A program made the translations under genes and the position numbers. From Rhizobium rhizogenes (lineage in GTDB: Bacteria > Pseudomonadota > Alphaproteobacteria > Rhizobiales > Rhizobiaceae), in assembly GCF_002005205.3 (NCBI RefSeq), contig NZ_CP019701.2:2046001-2110000 (forward strand): a stretch of 64,000 nucleotides of DNA, given 5' to 3'. Shown one piece after another: positions 52,310-61,298 of this stretch; within the stretch, counting starts at the first letter, position 1; each line of letters begins with the position of its first letter. Below the pieces are notes generated by a model. That model saw nothing but the letters and a program-made list of their open reading frames with translations. It searched no databases and was not told the origin of the DNA.

Positions 52310-52882
52310 TCACGCCTCCCTGTAAGGGGTTGCGAAACGCGCCCGCTTCAGCGCATGCGCCCACCAGCCGAGCTTGTTCATCATCGTTTCCAGCGCGTTC
52401 ACCGCCGGCGGCCCAGGCTCGAACTGCCCCGCGGCATCGACGCTGTCCCACGGATTGGCAAAGCTGACGACATCCCGCACCGTCACGGCATGAAGCTCCG
52501 CAAAGACCGGACGAAGCTGTTCGGCCGCACGCAGGCCACCCGAAATGCCGCCATAGGAAACAAAGGCGACCGGTTTTGCGCCCCATTCATCATAGGCGGA
52601 ATCGATCAATATCTTCAGCGCGCCGGGATAGCTGCGATTATATTCCGGGGTGACGATGATGAATGCGTCGGCACCGGCGAGGCTTTCCCGGAGTTGCCGG
52701 ACCGAGGCCCCTCCCGGCGTGTGGCCTTGCGGCAGATCGAGCTCGCGCGGATCGAGTACCGCAAGTTCAACCCCCGGCATCGGCTCAAGCCGCGCCAGCA
52801 GCCATTTGCCGATGACATCGCAGAACCGCGGATTGCGGGCGCTGCCAAATATGATCCTTATGGAAAGTGTATTGTCGCTCAT
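52310..52882 (-). CDS. NADPH-dependent FMN reductase
   Basis: 190 residues. Flavodoxin-like fold: IRIIFGSARNPRFCDVIGKW (FMN phosphate loop), ADAFIIVTPEYNRSYPGALK, VAFVSYGGISGGLRAAEQLR. This set is diagnostic of the NAD(P)H FMN/quinone reductase family. First gene of a two-gene operon with the MFS transporter. Confidence 0.92.
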   Translation of the reverse strand: MSDNTLSIRIIFGSARNPRFCDVIGKWLLARLEPMPGVELAVLDPRELDLPQGHTPGGASVRQLRESLAGADAFIIVTPEYNRSYPGALKILIDSAYDEWGAKPVAFVSYGGISGGLRAAEQLRPVFAELHAVTVRDVVSFANPWDSVDAAGQFEPGPPAVNALETMMNKLGWWAHALKRARFATPYREA

Positions 52883-52910
52883 GGAACGTCCTTCAACAGT
52901 GTTCCATGTT

Positions 52911-52941
52911 CTGATAATTCCTCAACTATAGTTGAGGTCAA
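52911..52941 (-). promoter_or_regulatory. SoxR-type promoter
   Basis: Minus strand: TTGACC (-35, 52941-52936), 19-base spacer, TATCAG (-10, 52916-52911). The spacer region carries the perfect 18-bp palindrome CCTCAACTATAGTTGAGG (52920-52937). The long spacer and CCTCAA..TTGAGG arms are the established signs of SoxR operators. It drives the reductase-MFS operon. Confidence 0.85.
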
Positions 52942-53013
52942 TAGCCGCAAACAAAAAAAGCGGCAGGCCTTTCAGCCCGCCGCCCCATTTCCGATCACGA
53001 CGTTAAAAGCGCC

Positions 53014-53934
53014 TCAGGCTGCCACGCGCCGCAACGCCGTCGCGACCTTGTGGATATGGGCAGCGCCAATGCCGCAGCAGCCGCCGATCATGGTTGCGCC
53101 GGCATCCGCCCAGGAGCAGGCAAAACGCGAATAGACATCGTCCGTCAGATCGGCACGGGTGCCATGCAGGCCCTCATTGGCGGCGGAATCGCTCTGTTCG
53201 CCCTCAAAGGCGTTGGCATAAACGCCGATTTCCAGCGAAGCGCCCTTTTCTGCAAATACGGCAGACGCCGTCTCGACGGCAGTCTTCATGATTTCCGGCT
53301 TGCTGCAGTTGAACAGCAGCGCGGCAGCGCCCGACTGCGCCGCCCATTCGGCCGCCGCCTTCACCGTTTCACCGGAACGCAACGCGGGTTCGCCGCCGGC
53401 AACCGCGGCCGCGTCGTCATTCAGCGTGAAGGAAACCCAGAACGGCTTGCCCGTTGCCGCAACAGCCTGACGCACGGCTTCGCCCTCGGCAATCAGGCTG
53501 AGCGTTTCGCCGAGCCAGACATCGACGGAGGGCGCGAGATTGTCGACCAGAACCTTGAGATAATCCTGGACGCGCGCGCCATCGAAATTCTGCGGTTCGT
53601 AGGAGCCGAAAATCGGCGGTAGCGAGCCCGCCACCAGCACCTTGCGGCCGCTCGCATCGGCCGCCTCGCGCGCCAGCCTGCCGGAAAGGGCGATCAGCGA
53701 CGCGCCATCCTTCCGGAAGCGCTCCTCGCCGATATGAAACGGCACCAGCGCATAGGAATTGGTGGTGACGACATCGGCGCCGGCTTCGATGAATTCCTGA
53801 TGCACCTGCCGGACGATATCGGGCGCGTTGATCAGCGCCAGCGCCGACCATTCCGGCTGTTTCAGTTCCGCGCCGAGCCGCTGCAACTCGCGGCTCATGC
53901 CGCCATCGAGAATACGGATAGTGCCCATGTTCAT
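53014..53934 (-). CDS. Homocysteine S-methyltransferase family enzyme
   Basis: 306 residues. N-terminal RILDGGMSRELQR, then the three zinc cysteines in LLFNCSKPE and MIGGCCGIGAAH. This is the MmuM/BhmT-type barrel that moves a methyl group to homocysteine to give methionine, usually from S-methylmethionine. It is last in an operon with a polar amino-acid ABC transporter (14 bases from the permease), which may import the methyl donor. Confidence 0.93.
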   Translation of the reverse strand: MNMGTIRILDGGMSRELQRLGAELKQPEWSALALINAPDIVRQVHQEFIEAGADVVTTNSYALVPFHIGEERFRKDGASLIALSGRLAREAADASGRKVLVAGSLPPIFGSYEPQNFDGARVQDYLKVLVDNLAPSVDVWLGETLSLIAEGEAVRQAVAATGKPFWVSFTLNDDAAAVAGGEPALRSGETVKAAAEWAAQSGAAALLFNCSKPEIMKTAVETASAVFAEKGASLEIGVYANAFEGEQSDSAANEGLHGTRADLTDDVYSRFACSWADAGATMIGGCCGIGAAHIHKVATALRRVAA

Positions 53935-53948
53935 ACTCCTTGGACGGT

Positions 53949-54638
53949 TTACCGCCGGACCGGCACCTGCCGTTCGACAAGGCCGAAACAGCGGGCGATG
54001 ATGGCGGTGAGAATGAGATAAAAGACGGTGACGACGATCAGCGGCTCATAGACCAGGAGCGTATCCTGCCGCACCTTGTAGGCCACGGCATAAAGATCCA
54101 TCACCGTCACGGTGAAGGCAAGCGGCGTGGCCTTGAGCTGCATCACCACTTCGCCGGCGATCGTCGGCAGCGCGATGCGGATGGCGCGTGGCAGCCAGAT
54201 GCGGCGAATGAGCGTGAAACGACCCATGCCGAAAGCCCTGCCCGCCTCCAGCTCGCCTTTCGGCACGGCCAGCAGCGCGCCGCGCAGAACTTCGGCTTCA
54301 TAGGCGGCATAATTCAGCGTGAAGCTGACGGCGGCGAAGAAAAACCCCTCACGCAGCACCGGCCACATGAAGCTCTGGCGCAGGCCGGGGACCATCGGCA
54401 ACAGCGAACCGATGCCGTAATAAAGCAGCCAGAGCTGGATCAGGAGCGGCGTGCCGCGAAAGAAGGTGCAATAGGCGCGCGCCAGGATTTTCGTCACCCG
54501 CCCGCCGCCGACCTGCGCGAAGGCAAGCAGGATGGCAAGGAGAAAGCCGATGCTGACGGAGATGACGAGCAGTGCAACCGTCTGCCAGGCACCGGAAAGA
54601 AGAAGCGGCCAATATTTGGCAAGCCAGGAAAAATCCAT
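53949..54638 (-). CDS. Amino-acid ABC permease (HisM/GlnP type), second
   Basis: 229 residues, five or six helices. EAA loop in RAFGMGRFTLIRRIWLPRAI and TPLLIQLWLLYYG, which are typical of polar amino-acid importers. Pairs with the permease gene 9 bases upstream. Confidence 0.93.
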   Translation of the reverse strand: MDFSWLAKYWPLLLSGAWQTVALLVISVSIGFLLAILLAFAQVGGGRVTKILARAYCTFFRGTPLLIQLWLLYYGIGSLLPMVPGLRQSFMWPVLREGFFFAAVSFTLNYAAYEAEVLRGALLAVPKGELEAGRAFGMGRFTLIRRIWLPRAIRIALPTIAGEVVMQLKATPLAFTVTVMDLYAVAYKVRQDTLLVYEPLIVVTVFYLILTAIIARCFGLVERQVPVRR

Positions 54639-54647
54639 GCCGTCCCC

Positions 54648-55370
54648 CTAGGTCAAGACCGGCTGACCACGCCGCACCCGACGCTCCAGCAGTGAAAAGA
54701 CGAGGTTTGAGACGAGCGTGATGGCAAGATAAAGAAACGCCGCCGCGAGGAAGAAGAGGAAATATTGCTTGGTGCTGGCTCCCGCCAGGCGCGTCGCCAG
54801 CGCCAGTTCCTGATACCCGACCACCGCCACCAGCGCGCTGTCCTTGGTTACCGAAAGCCAGAGATTGGCAAGGCCCGGCAGGGCGTTCGGCAGCAGCGCC
54901 GGCAATACCACGCGGCGGAAACGCAGGGCGGGCGACATGCCGAAGGCGCGCGCCGCTTCGATCTGGCCGTTTGGAATGGCAAGGATCGCGCCGCGCAGAA
55001 CCTCGCTCATATAGGCGCCCTGCACGAACCCCAGAACCGCCACGGCGGCAACGAAACCATTGACCTCCAGCGGCGGCATTCCCAAGAGCAGCAGCAGCCG
55101 GTTGAGCCCGTCCGTGCCGGCATAATAAAGCCCGACGATCAGGATGAGTTCCGGAACGGCGCGGATGGCCGTGGTGTAGAGATTGAGCAAAAGGCCAAGC
55201 GGCCTGTTGCCGGAAAGCTTGCCGAGCGCCCCGGCAAGCCCGATGACGATACCGATCAGATAAGCGCCGGCGGAAATGGCAAGCGTGGACGCAGCCCCCT
55301 TCAACAGGGTGCCGCCCCATCCCGGAGGATAGGGTGACAGCAGTTGCAGCGTGGTTTCAAGACTTGCCAT
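54648..55370 (-). CDS. Amino-acid ABC permease (HisQ/GlnP type), first
   Basis: 240 residues starting MASLETTLQLLSPYPPGWGG. EAA loop in ARAFGMSPALRFRRVVLPAL and AVPELILIVGLYYAG. Forms a heterodimer with the second permease. It follows the binding-protein gene by 20 bases. Confidence 0.93.
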   Translation of the reverse strand: MASLETTLQLLSPYPPGWGGTLLKGAASTLAISAGAYLIGIVIGLAGALGKLSGNRPLGLLLNLYTTAIRAVPELILIVGLYYAGTDGLNRLLLLLGMPPLEVNGFVAAVAVLGFVQGAYMSEVLRGAILAIPNGQIEAARAFGMSPALRFRRVVLPALLPNALPGLANLWLSVTKDSALVAVVGYQELALATRLAGASTKQYFLFFLAAAFLYLAITLVSNLVFSLLERRVRRGQPVLT

Positions 55371-55390
55371 TGGCGGGACCGGCCGGGAGA

Positions 55391-56161
55391 TCAGTTACCG
55401 TAAATATCGAAGGTGAAGTATTTGCTGGTAATTTCGTCATACTTCCCGCTGGCACGCACCGCGGCCAGCGCCGCATTCAGCTTGCCCTTGAGTTCGGTGT
55501 CGTCCTTGCGAAGACCGCCGGAAACGCCGAGACCGAGGATTTCCTTGTCGTCAGCCACGTTGCCCATGTCGGCGCAGCAATCCTTGCCCGCATCGCTCTT
55601 CACGAAGGCATCGAGAACGAGCGAGTCACCGAACACGTAATCGATGCGGCCCGCCGCCAGATCCTGAAACGCCTCATCGAGCGTCTGATAGGTCTTTTCA
55701 TCGGCAACGGCCGCGAAATATTTCTTGTAATATTCGGACTGGATGGTCGCGACCTGAATGCCGATGGTCTTGCCCTTGACATCCTCGGCCGCAGCACCCG
55801 GCTTTTCGCCCTTGGCGCCGATCAGCTTGCTCGGCGTATTGTAATATTTGTCGGTGAAATCGATGACCTTCTGGCGCTCTTCCGTGTTCGACATGGACGA
55901 CCAGATGACGTCGAATTTCTTGGTCTGCAGCGCCGGGATCAGGCCGTCCCAGGAAAGCTCGACGATCGAGCATTTTTCCTTCATTTCCGCGCAGACGGCA
56001 TCCATGAGATCGATTTCCCAGCCCTGCCACTTGCCGCTGGCATCCTTGGCAAAGAAAGGCGGATAGGCTTCGTTCATGATGCCGAAGCGAACCTCGGCAC
56101 TGGCGGTGAAGGCGGAAACCGCAAATGCCGTTCCGGCAAGCAGCGTGGCGAAGAATTTCAT
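55391..56161 (-). CDS. Amino-acid ABC substrate-binding protein
   Basis: 256 residues. Signal peptide MKFFATLLAGTAFAVSAFTASA, then VRFGIMNEAYPPFFAKDASG and WQGWEIDLMDAVCAEM, the lysine/arginine/ornithine-binding fold. IVELSWDGLIPALQTKKFDV is the conserved hinge. The ligand is unknown; the linked homocysteine methyltransferase suggests S-methylmethionine or a similar cationic amino acid. Confidence 0.93.
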   Translation of the reverse strand: MKFFATLLAGTAFAVSAFTASAEVRFGIMNEAYPPFFAKDASGKWQGWEIDLMDAVCAEMKEKCSIVELSWDGLIPALQTKKFDVIWSSMSNTEERQKVIDFTDKYYNTPSKLIGAKGEKPGAAAEDVKGKTIGIQVATIQSEYYKKYFAAVADEKTYQTLDEAFQDLAAGRIDYVFGDSLVLDAFVKSDAGKDCCADMGNVADDKEILGLGVSGGLRKDDTELKGKLNAALAAVRASGKYDEITSKYFTFDIYGN

Positions 56162-56201
56162 TCAAGTCTCTCCTGTTAGAACGGGCGGTAAAGCAAGACG
56201 G

Positions 56202-56981
56202 TCAATGCGCCAGCGCGCCGGTAAATTCCCTGCATCGCGCGCTTTTGGGCTGGCCGAACACCTGTGCGGGCGGCCCCGCCTCTTCCACGCGGCCCTGATG
56301 CAGAAACACAACCTCCGTGGAAACATCCCGCGCAAAGCGCATCTCGTGGGTGACGAGAAGCATGGTGCGGCCTTCCTCGGCCAGATCGCGGATGACTTTC
56401 AGCACCTCGCCCACAAGCTCCGGATCGAGCGCCGAGGTCGGTTCATCGAACAGCATCACCGCCGGTTCGACGCAAAGCGCCCGCGCGATCGCCGCGCGCT
56501 GCTGCTGGCCGCCGGACAGGAATGCCGGATAGGCGTTTTTCTTGTCGTAGAGGCCAACCTTGTTCAGCAGGGCTTCGGCCTTTTCGATCGCCTCCTGCCG
56601 CCGGACGCCGAGAACATGGACCGGCGCCTCGATGACGTTTTCAAGCACGGTGCGATGAGCCCAGAGATTGAAATTCTGAAACACCATGCCGAGGCCGGTG
56701 CGCAGCTTTTCCACCTGCCGCCAGCTTTTCGGCACCGCCCTGCCGTCACGGCCGGTCTTCATGGCAATCTCTTCGCCATTGATGACAACCCGTCCGCGAT
56801 CCGGCGTCTCGAGAAAATTGATGCAGCGCAGAAAGGTGCTCTTGCCGGAACCGGACGAGCCGATGATCGATATGACGTCACCCTTGTGGGCTCTCAGCGA
56901 AATACCCTTCAAAACTTCATGCGTGCCGAAGCTCTTGTGGATATCATCCGCCTCGAGCGCACAGGCGCCTGTCTCTGTCAT
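56202..56981 (-). CDS. Amino-acid ABC transporter ATPase
   Basis: 259 residues. Walker A GSSGSGKSTFLRC, signature LSGGQQQRAAIARAL, Walker B VMLFDEPTSALDPELV, H-loop LLVTHEMRFARD. HisP/GlnQ type. First gene of the five-gene operon. Confidence 0.95.
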   Translation of the reverse strand: MTETGACALEADDIHKSFGTHEVLKGISLRAHKGDVISIIGSSGSGKSTFLRCINFLETPDRGRVVINGEEIAMKTGRDGRAVPKSWRQVEKLRTGLGMVFQNFNLWAHRTVLENVIEAPVHVLGVRRQEAIEKAEALLNKVGLYDKKNAYPAFLSGGQQQRAAIARALCVEPAVMLFDEPTSALDPELVGEVLKVIRDLAEEGRTMLLVTHEMRFARDVSTEVVFLHQGRVEEAGPPAQVFGQPKSARCREFTGALAH

Positions 56982-57101
56982 CTGTCGACCTTGCCGATCC
57001 GGTTTAATGCCTGTCGCGCCGCATGTTTAGCAAAATCAAATGCAAACGCGCGCAACAATCGGCTCTTTTACACATCCGCAACGAAAAAACATTTCAAAAT
57101 A

Positions 57102-58472
57102 TCATCTGTGACGAACAGCCTGCGATGATTGCCGCAAAACGGGCGTCGGCACCACCGCGTCATCGCCCCCACCCCGGGCCGGTTCCGGCCCCCTCTCATC
57201 CTCGACAAGGCTGGCATTTGCCTGCAGATGCAGGCCCACAACGGCGACGACGAGGAAAAACCACACGAACCCCGCGCTCAGCAGGAACAGTGTTTCCAGA
57301 AAGCCGTAGAGCAGCACATAGAGCCACACGCCGACATAAAGCTTCGTCAGCGGGCTCCTGCGCGTGGCATCGTCCATCTTACCGAGATAGTGAAGCGGCA
57401 AAAGGTAAATCCACAGCAGCACCAGCACCAGACCCGGCATCCCGCCGGCGAGCACAAGGTCGAAATAACCATTGTGCGAAGCCGGCGCGGTCGCCGCCCA
57501 GCTGTTGCTTTCGGTGAAACCCGAGATCAGGGCATCGCTGCGCCAGAAGGCCTGATAGCCATAACCAAGGATCGGGCTTTTGCGGATGTAGTCGATGGCG
57601 ATGGTCCAGATATCGGTTCGGCCGGTGAAACTGGCATCGATCCCCATTCTGGTCAGCATCTGTGAAAAGACCGGATCGACGGTGGTGCCGATCACCACTG
57701 CGGTGAAGACCACCATCAGCCCGGTCACGACCAGATATCGCCATTGGGGCCAGCGGACGATGAACCAGCCGGTCGCAATGATGATCGGCATCAGCCCGAG
57801 CGCCGTCTTGCCGCCTGACTTGACCAGAAATATCAGCGAAAGCAGCAAAACCGTCAGGCCGCCGATAAATGACCAGCGTCTGCAAAGATAAATCCCGACA
57901 ATGATCAGCACCGACATGACCGAGGCGGCTTCGTTCTTGTGATTGAAGACGCCTCGCCAGTCCCCCGCGAGAAACGGCTCCAGCGCGTCGCTGGCCTGAT
58001 GGATCGAACGCGACGGCAGCGCGGCGATGCCGAAATAACACAGGAACAATATGATGAGGGCGCAGACGGCCAGCAGGGAGGTGAAATGCCGCTCGGTGCG
58101 CGGCAATTGCAGGAAGCCGCCGGCAAGCACGCAGATGATGATGCACATGACAAGGCGCCGCAGCGAAAACATCGGCGCTTCACCCACCAGCGAGGTGAAC
58201 GCATACCAGCCAAAGATCGCCGCCATCAGCAGGCGCGGCGCAAGCAGGAGCGAGAACGACTGCTCCTTCGCCATGAACGCCACGAAACTGAAAAGCAGAA
58301 TGATCGCGGTGAACTGGTTGAGCAGATTGGAGCCGGCCGCCATGGCCGAGCCCTCATAGGTGGAGGAAAGGGAGACGTAGGGCGAAAAGCCGACCGTGAA
58401 ATAAAGGAAGGTCACATAAAACAATGCGTCCCGCCAGTAACCACGCCCCTGTCCGTCATGCGATGCATCCAT
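57102..58472 (-). CDS. Wzy/ExoQ-like polysaccharide polymerase
   Basis: 456 residues from the ATG at 58472 (MDASHDGQGRGYWRDALFYV); an upstream ATG at 58511 is an alternative. Ten or more hydrophobic helices and the large periplasmic loop with GRTDIWTIAIDYIRKSPILG and ASHNGYFDLVLAGGMPGLVL, the signature of the O-antigen ligase/ExoQ/Wzy superfamily. Likely polymerises repeat units of an exopolysaccharide made by the cluster that begins here. Confidence 0.88.
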   Translation of the reverse strand: MDASHDGQGRGYWRDALFYVTFLYFTVGFSPYVSLSSTYEGSAMAAGSNLLNQFTAIILLFSFVAFMAKEQSFSLLLAPRLLMAAIFGWYAFTSLVGEAPMFSLRRLVMCIIICVLAGGFLQLPRTERHFTSLLAVCALIILFLCYFGIAALPSRSIHQASDALEPFLAGDWRGVFNHKNEAASVMSVLIIVGIYLCRRWSFIGGLTVLLLSLIFLVKSGGKTALGLMPIIIATGWFIVRWPQWRYLVVTGLMVVFTAVVIGTTVDPVFSQMLTRMGIDASFTGRTDIWTIAIDYIRKSPILGYGYQAFWRSDALISGFTESNSWAATAPASHNGYFDLVLAGGMPGLVLVLLWIYLLPLHYLGKMDDATRRSPLTKLYVGVWLYVLLYGFLETLFLLSAGFVWFFLVVAVVGLHLQANASLVEDERGPEPARGGGDDAVVPTPVLRQSSQAVRHR

Positions 58473-58903
58473 AAGGGATTTTTCTCTTCCTCTTTCCATG
58501 CCTGCACACATCGTATCCGATGCTTCATCCCGGTCACAGGAATATGTCGTAAAAATCCTATTATTTAGTTATGCATAATGCACGGAAGAATAGTAATTCC
58601 GTTATTTCCTCCGGTATAGATGAACGGACCCGGAGACGGGAAAACAGAGCCGGATTCTCGAACTCCGCTGCGGAATATTGTCACAGGCCTTGTGGAAAAA
58701 TCCTGAAGCTTAATTTCAAACATATGATTTAATTAACATTTTCACGAAATATATCAAAAAAAAGATCGCCCGCATCGGCGCAATTGAGGAGCCGTTTTGT
58801 CGTATTGAGAAAATGGTCCGGGTTTCTCTTCAGCGTATATTAACAACTAAAGATATACCCTCGAGTTGACTTCATAACTGCGCATAAAGGCTGGAGACCC
58901 AAG
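58473..58903. other. Divergent intergenic region, 431 bp
   Basis: AT-rich, between the divergent polymerase and GNAT-like genes. No gene supported. It should hold both promoters; stretches such as AACATATGATTTAATTAAC near 58,720 could be regulator sites, but no clear operator was defined. Confidence 0.5.
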
Positions 58904-60067
58904 GTGGACGTTCCAAGACACACCAGCATGGACGATGGCGATAGCGGTCAGTCGGCACCATGCCCGGCAAAGCCCGGCGCGGTCGGCATTCGCGCCATGC
59001 GCAGGGAAGATGTCCCGGCTGTCGAGGCGGTGCTCAACAGCGCTTTCAAGAAGACCGGGCACGAGCGAAACTTCAATTTCCGCGCCTATATCGAGACATT
59101 GTTTTTCAGCAGCCCCGCCTTTGATCCCGATTACGGCAGCGTCGTCTATGACGCCGGGGAAAACCGGGTGACGAGCGTCATCCTCGCGGTGCCCATGCGG
59201 TTTATCGCGAATGGAAAGACCATTACCGCCAGATTGCTGTGCGCTTTCGCATCGGATGGAAAACTCGGCGCGCTCGGAGCCGCGCGCCTGTCTCGCAGCA
59301 TGCGGGCGTCGAAGCACGAAATGCTGTTTTCGGACACCGCCTCTCCCGTCAGCGCCGATCACTGGGTCGCGACCGGCGGCAACATGCTGCCGATTGAAAG
59401 CCTGCAATGGCACAAGGCGCTCAAGCCCTTCTGCACGATTGCCCTGCGCATGCCGCGCCGCTCGAAACTGGCCAAGACCACCCTTGCGCTGACCGCGCTC
59501 GGATTTGTCGACGGTATCCTGCGATCATGGAAAAAGGGCATAAAACCGCATCGGGTCGCCGACGCCACGGTCAGAACCGGGGATTTCGAAACGTTCCGCC
59601 ACCATGCGCTCCGGATGATCGAGCGTTTCTCCATTCGTCCGGAGTGGTCTTACGAGGAGTTCCACTGGCTTGTGGAAATGAGCAGGACCAATGAGAGCCT
59701 GGGCGCACTGAAAAGCCTGACGATCGAAAATGACAACGGCCATGTCATGGGCGCCGCCCTGTTTTTCGGACAGCCGGGACGAACCGCCTATGTGCTGAAC
59801 CTCGTCTGCGATGCCGGCCGTGAAAACGATGTGCTCAATGCCCTGTTCCGGCATTTCGATGACGAGAACTACGCCCATGTCACCGGCATGTCGCAGCCGT
59901 TTCTCATAAACGCGCTCTATCGCCAGAACCACATGAGCTTCCGTCATGACGGATATTTCTGCATGGCAACCCGGGATGAGGCACTGAGGGACCGGGCGAT
60001 TGCCGGCGACATCTATATTGGCGGGCTGTGTTCGGAAAGCTGGAGCAAGCTGATAACCGATTATTGA
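58904..60067 (+). CDS. GNAT-like protein of polysaccharide cluster
   Basis: 387 residues from a GTG at 58904 behind CTGGAGACCC. The N-terminus (IRAMRREDVPAVEAVLNSAF) has the start of a GNAT fold, and the C-terminal half (ENDNGHVMGAALFFGQPGRT) resembles a second GNAT fold. It could be a tandem GNAT acyl- or aminoacyl-transferase modifying a sugar or lipid. Its position between polysaccharide genes supports this, but the function is not established. Confidence 0.65.
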   Translation: MDVPRHTSMDDGDSGQSAPCPAKPGAVGIRAMRREDVPAVEAVLNSAFKKTGHERNFNFRAYIETLFFSSPAFDPDYGSVVYDAGENRVTSVILAVPMRFIANGKTITARLLCAFASDGKLGALGAARLSRSMRASKHEMLFSDTASPVSADHWVATGGNMLPIESLQWHKALKPFCTIALRMPRRSKLAKTTLALTALGFVDGILRSWKKGIKPHRVADATVRTGDFETFRHHALRMIERFSIRPEWSYEEFHWLVEMSRTNESLGALKSLTIENDNGHVMGAALFFGQPGRTAYVLNLVCDAGRENDVLNALFRHFDDENYAHVTGMSQPFLINALYRQNHMSFRHDGYFCMATRDEALRDRAIAGDIYIGGLCSESWSKLITDY

Positions 60068-60105
60068 GCCGCCCCACGGCCTCGCCGCGGCAGGCGGGCC
60101 GCAGC

Positions 60106-60212
60106 GCCTTAAAGCATGTCCAGTAAAGGTGCGTCGCGCGGTTTACGTCCGGAAAATGCGCGAGAACAAAGAGTTGGAGCGTCTTTGCTGTTCCGGGAGA
60201 AACGAAAGCGCT
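60106..60212. repeat. Rhizobial dispersed intergenic repeat
   Basis: The stretch with CTTAAAGCATGTCCAGTAAA, GCGCGGTTTACGTCCGG and AACAAAGAGTTGGAGCG matches, from memory, the widespread intergenic element of Agrobacterium and Rhizobium genomes (variants of GCATGTC..GCGGTTTTGCG..AACAAAGAGTTAAAGCG). It sits between convergent genes. Confidence 0.5.
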
Positions 60213-61298
60213 CTAGGCCTTGGTGAAACGCTGCACATTCGCCGAGATCAGGTGGCGCAGCGCCTTCGCATATCGCTTGGAACGCGTCTTGGCCGCAAGC
60301 GCGCTGGTCCAGTCCACCATCGACCCGTTGATATCGAAATCGCCGAGCTGGCCTTCGGGAATATCGCCTTTCTCGATACGTTCGACGATGGTTCCGAGCG
60401 CCGCGTAGAATTCCGGCGAGCGATAGGGCGGATGCAGCGAATACATGCCCTTTCCCCTGCCGAGAAAATCCAGCCGGTAGACGCCGATACGCATCATATT
60501 GTCGCTCAGCACCTCCTCGGCCGGCATCGAGACCGGCTGCTGGTTATAGGCATAGGAGCGGATGCGCCGTTTGGCATCGGGCCGCAGCAGTTCCAGCGAG
60601 CCGACCCGCTTGGCGAAACGTTCCATGTCGATCATGAAAAGGCGGGTGGAAACGGTCGCGAAACGCCAGGTGGGAATGCGCGACGGCAGCTTGCGCGGTT
60701 CCGGAATATTCTTGACCCCCGGCATGCCGACATGGCGGGAGATATCGAGATCGCCGCGCACGGTCGGTGGCCCGGAAAACGGCGTGATGCACAGGGCATC
60801 GGGATTGGCCTTCTGCAGCGCAATCGCTTCGTCAAACCAGCTCTGGCTGCCGCCGCCAAACATCATGTCGCTGTCCATGTGCAGCACATAGCGGGCATTG
60901 GCGCGCTTCAGCCCGTAGAAATAAACATGAAACGGCCCGCCATCGAAAGCCTTGGCGGGATAGGGGATCGGCGAGCGCGAAAAGAAGGTCTTTGCCACCA
61001 GGCTGCGTGCCGCGTCGCTGTAATCGACGATATCCACGTGGAGATGCGGATAGTTGGTCTGCATTTCCTCCAGCATGTCGAACAGGCGCTTGCTGGCCGC
61101 TTCGAAACCATTGCCCTTGTAACGGCCCGCCCCCACCTGTCCGGTATCAACAGTCAGGAGAATGCGATCCACCTGCCCGCCCCAGACGCGCAGCTGATGC
61201 GGCAGGGTAAGGGCCGCATGCGGAGCATCGAAGGGATGCAGATTGACCTGCAGCGCTTTCTGCACGGGAGGAAGCGACGTTTCAGCGCTCATAGTCAT
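60213..61298 (-). CDS. Glycosyltransferase, GT-A type
   Basis: 361 residues. Nucleotide-sugar metal motif DSD in RYVLHMDSDMMFGG and the GLKRANARYVLH helix before it. The N-terminal part (ALQVNLHPFDAPHAALTLPH) is the acceptor-region start. A cytoplasmic sugar transferase of the polysaccharide cluster. Four-base overlap with the GH10 gene shows co-translation. Confidence 0.82.
   Translation of the reverse strand: MTMSAETSLPPVQKALQVNLHPFDAPHAALTLPHQLRVWGGQVDRILLTVDTGQVGAGRYKGNGFEAASKRLFDMLEEMQTNYPHLHVDIVDYSDAARSLVAKTFFSRSPIPYPAKAFDGGPFHVYFYGLKRANARYVLHMDSDMMFGGGSQSWFDEAIALQKANPDALCITPFSGPPTVRGDLDISRHVGMPGVKNIPEPRKLPSRIPTWRFATVSTRLFMIDMERFAKRVGSLELLRPDAKRRIRSYAYNQQPVSMPAEEVLSDNMMRIGVYRLDFLGRGKGMYSLHPPYRSPEFYAALGTIVERIEKGDIPEGQLGDFDINGSMVDWTSALAAKTRSKRYAKALRHLISANVQRFTKA

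Noticed and set aside
51063..52325. A 420-residue plus-strand open frame
   Set aside because: Antisense to the MFS transporter, with Arg/Gln/His-rich composition typical of shadow frames.
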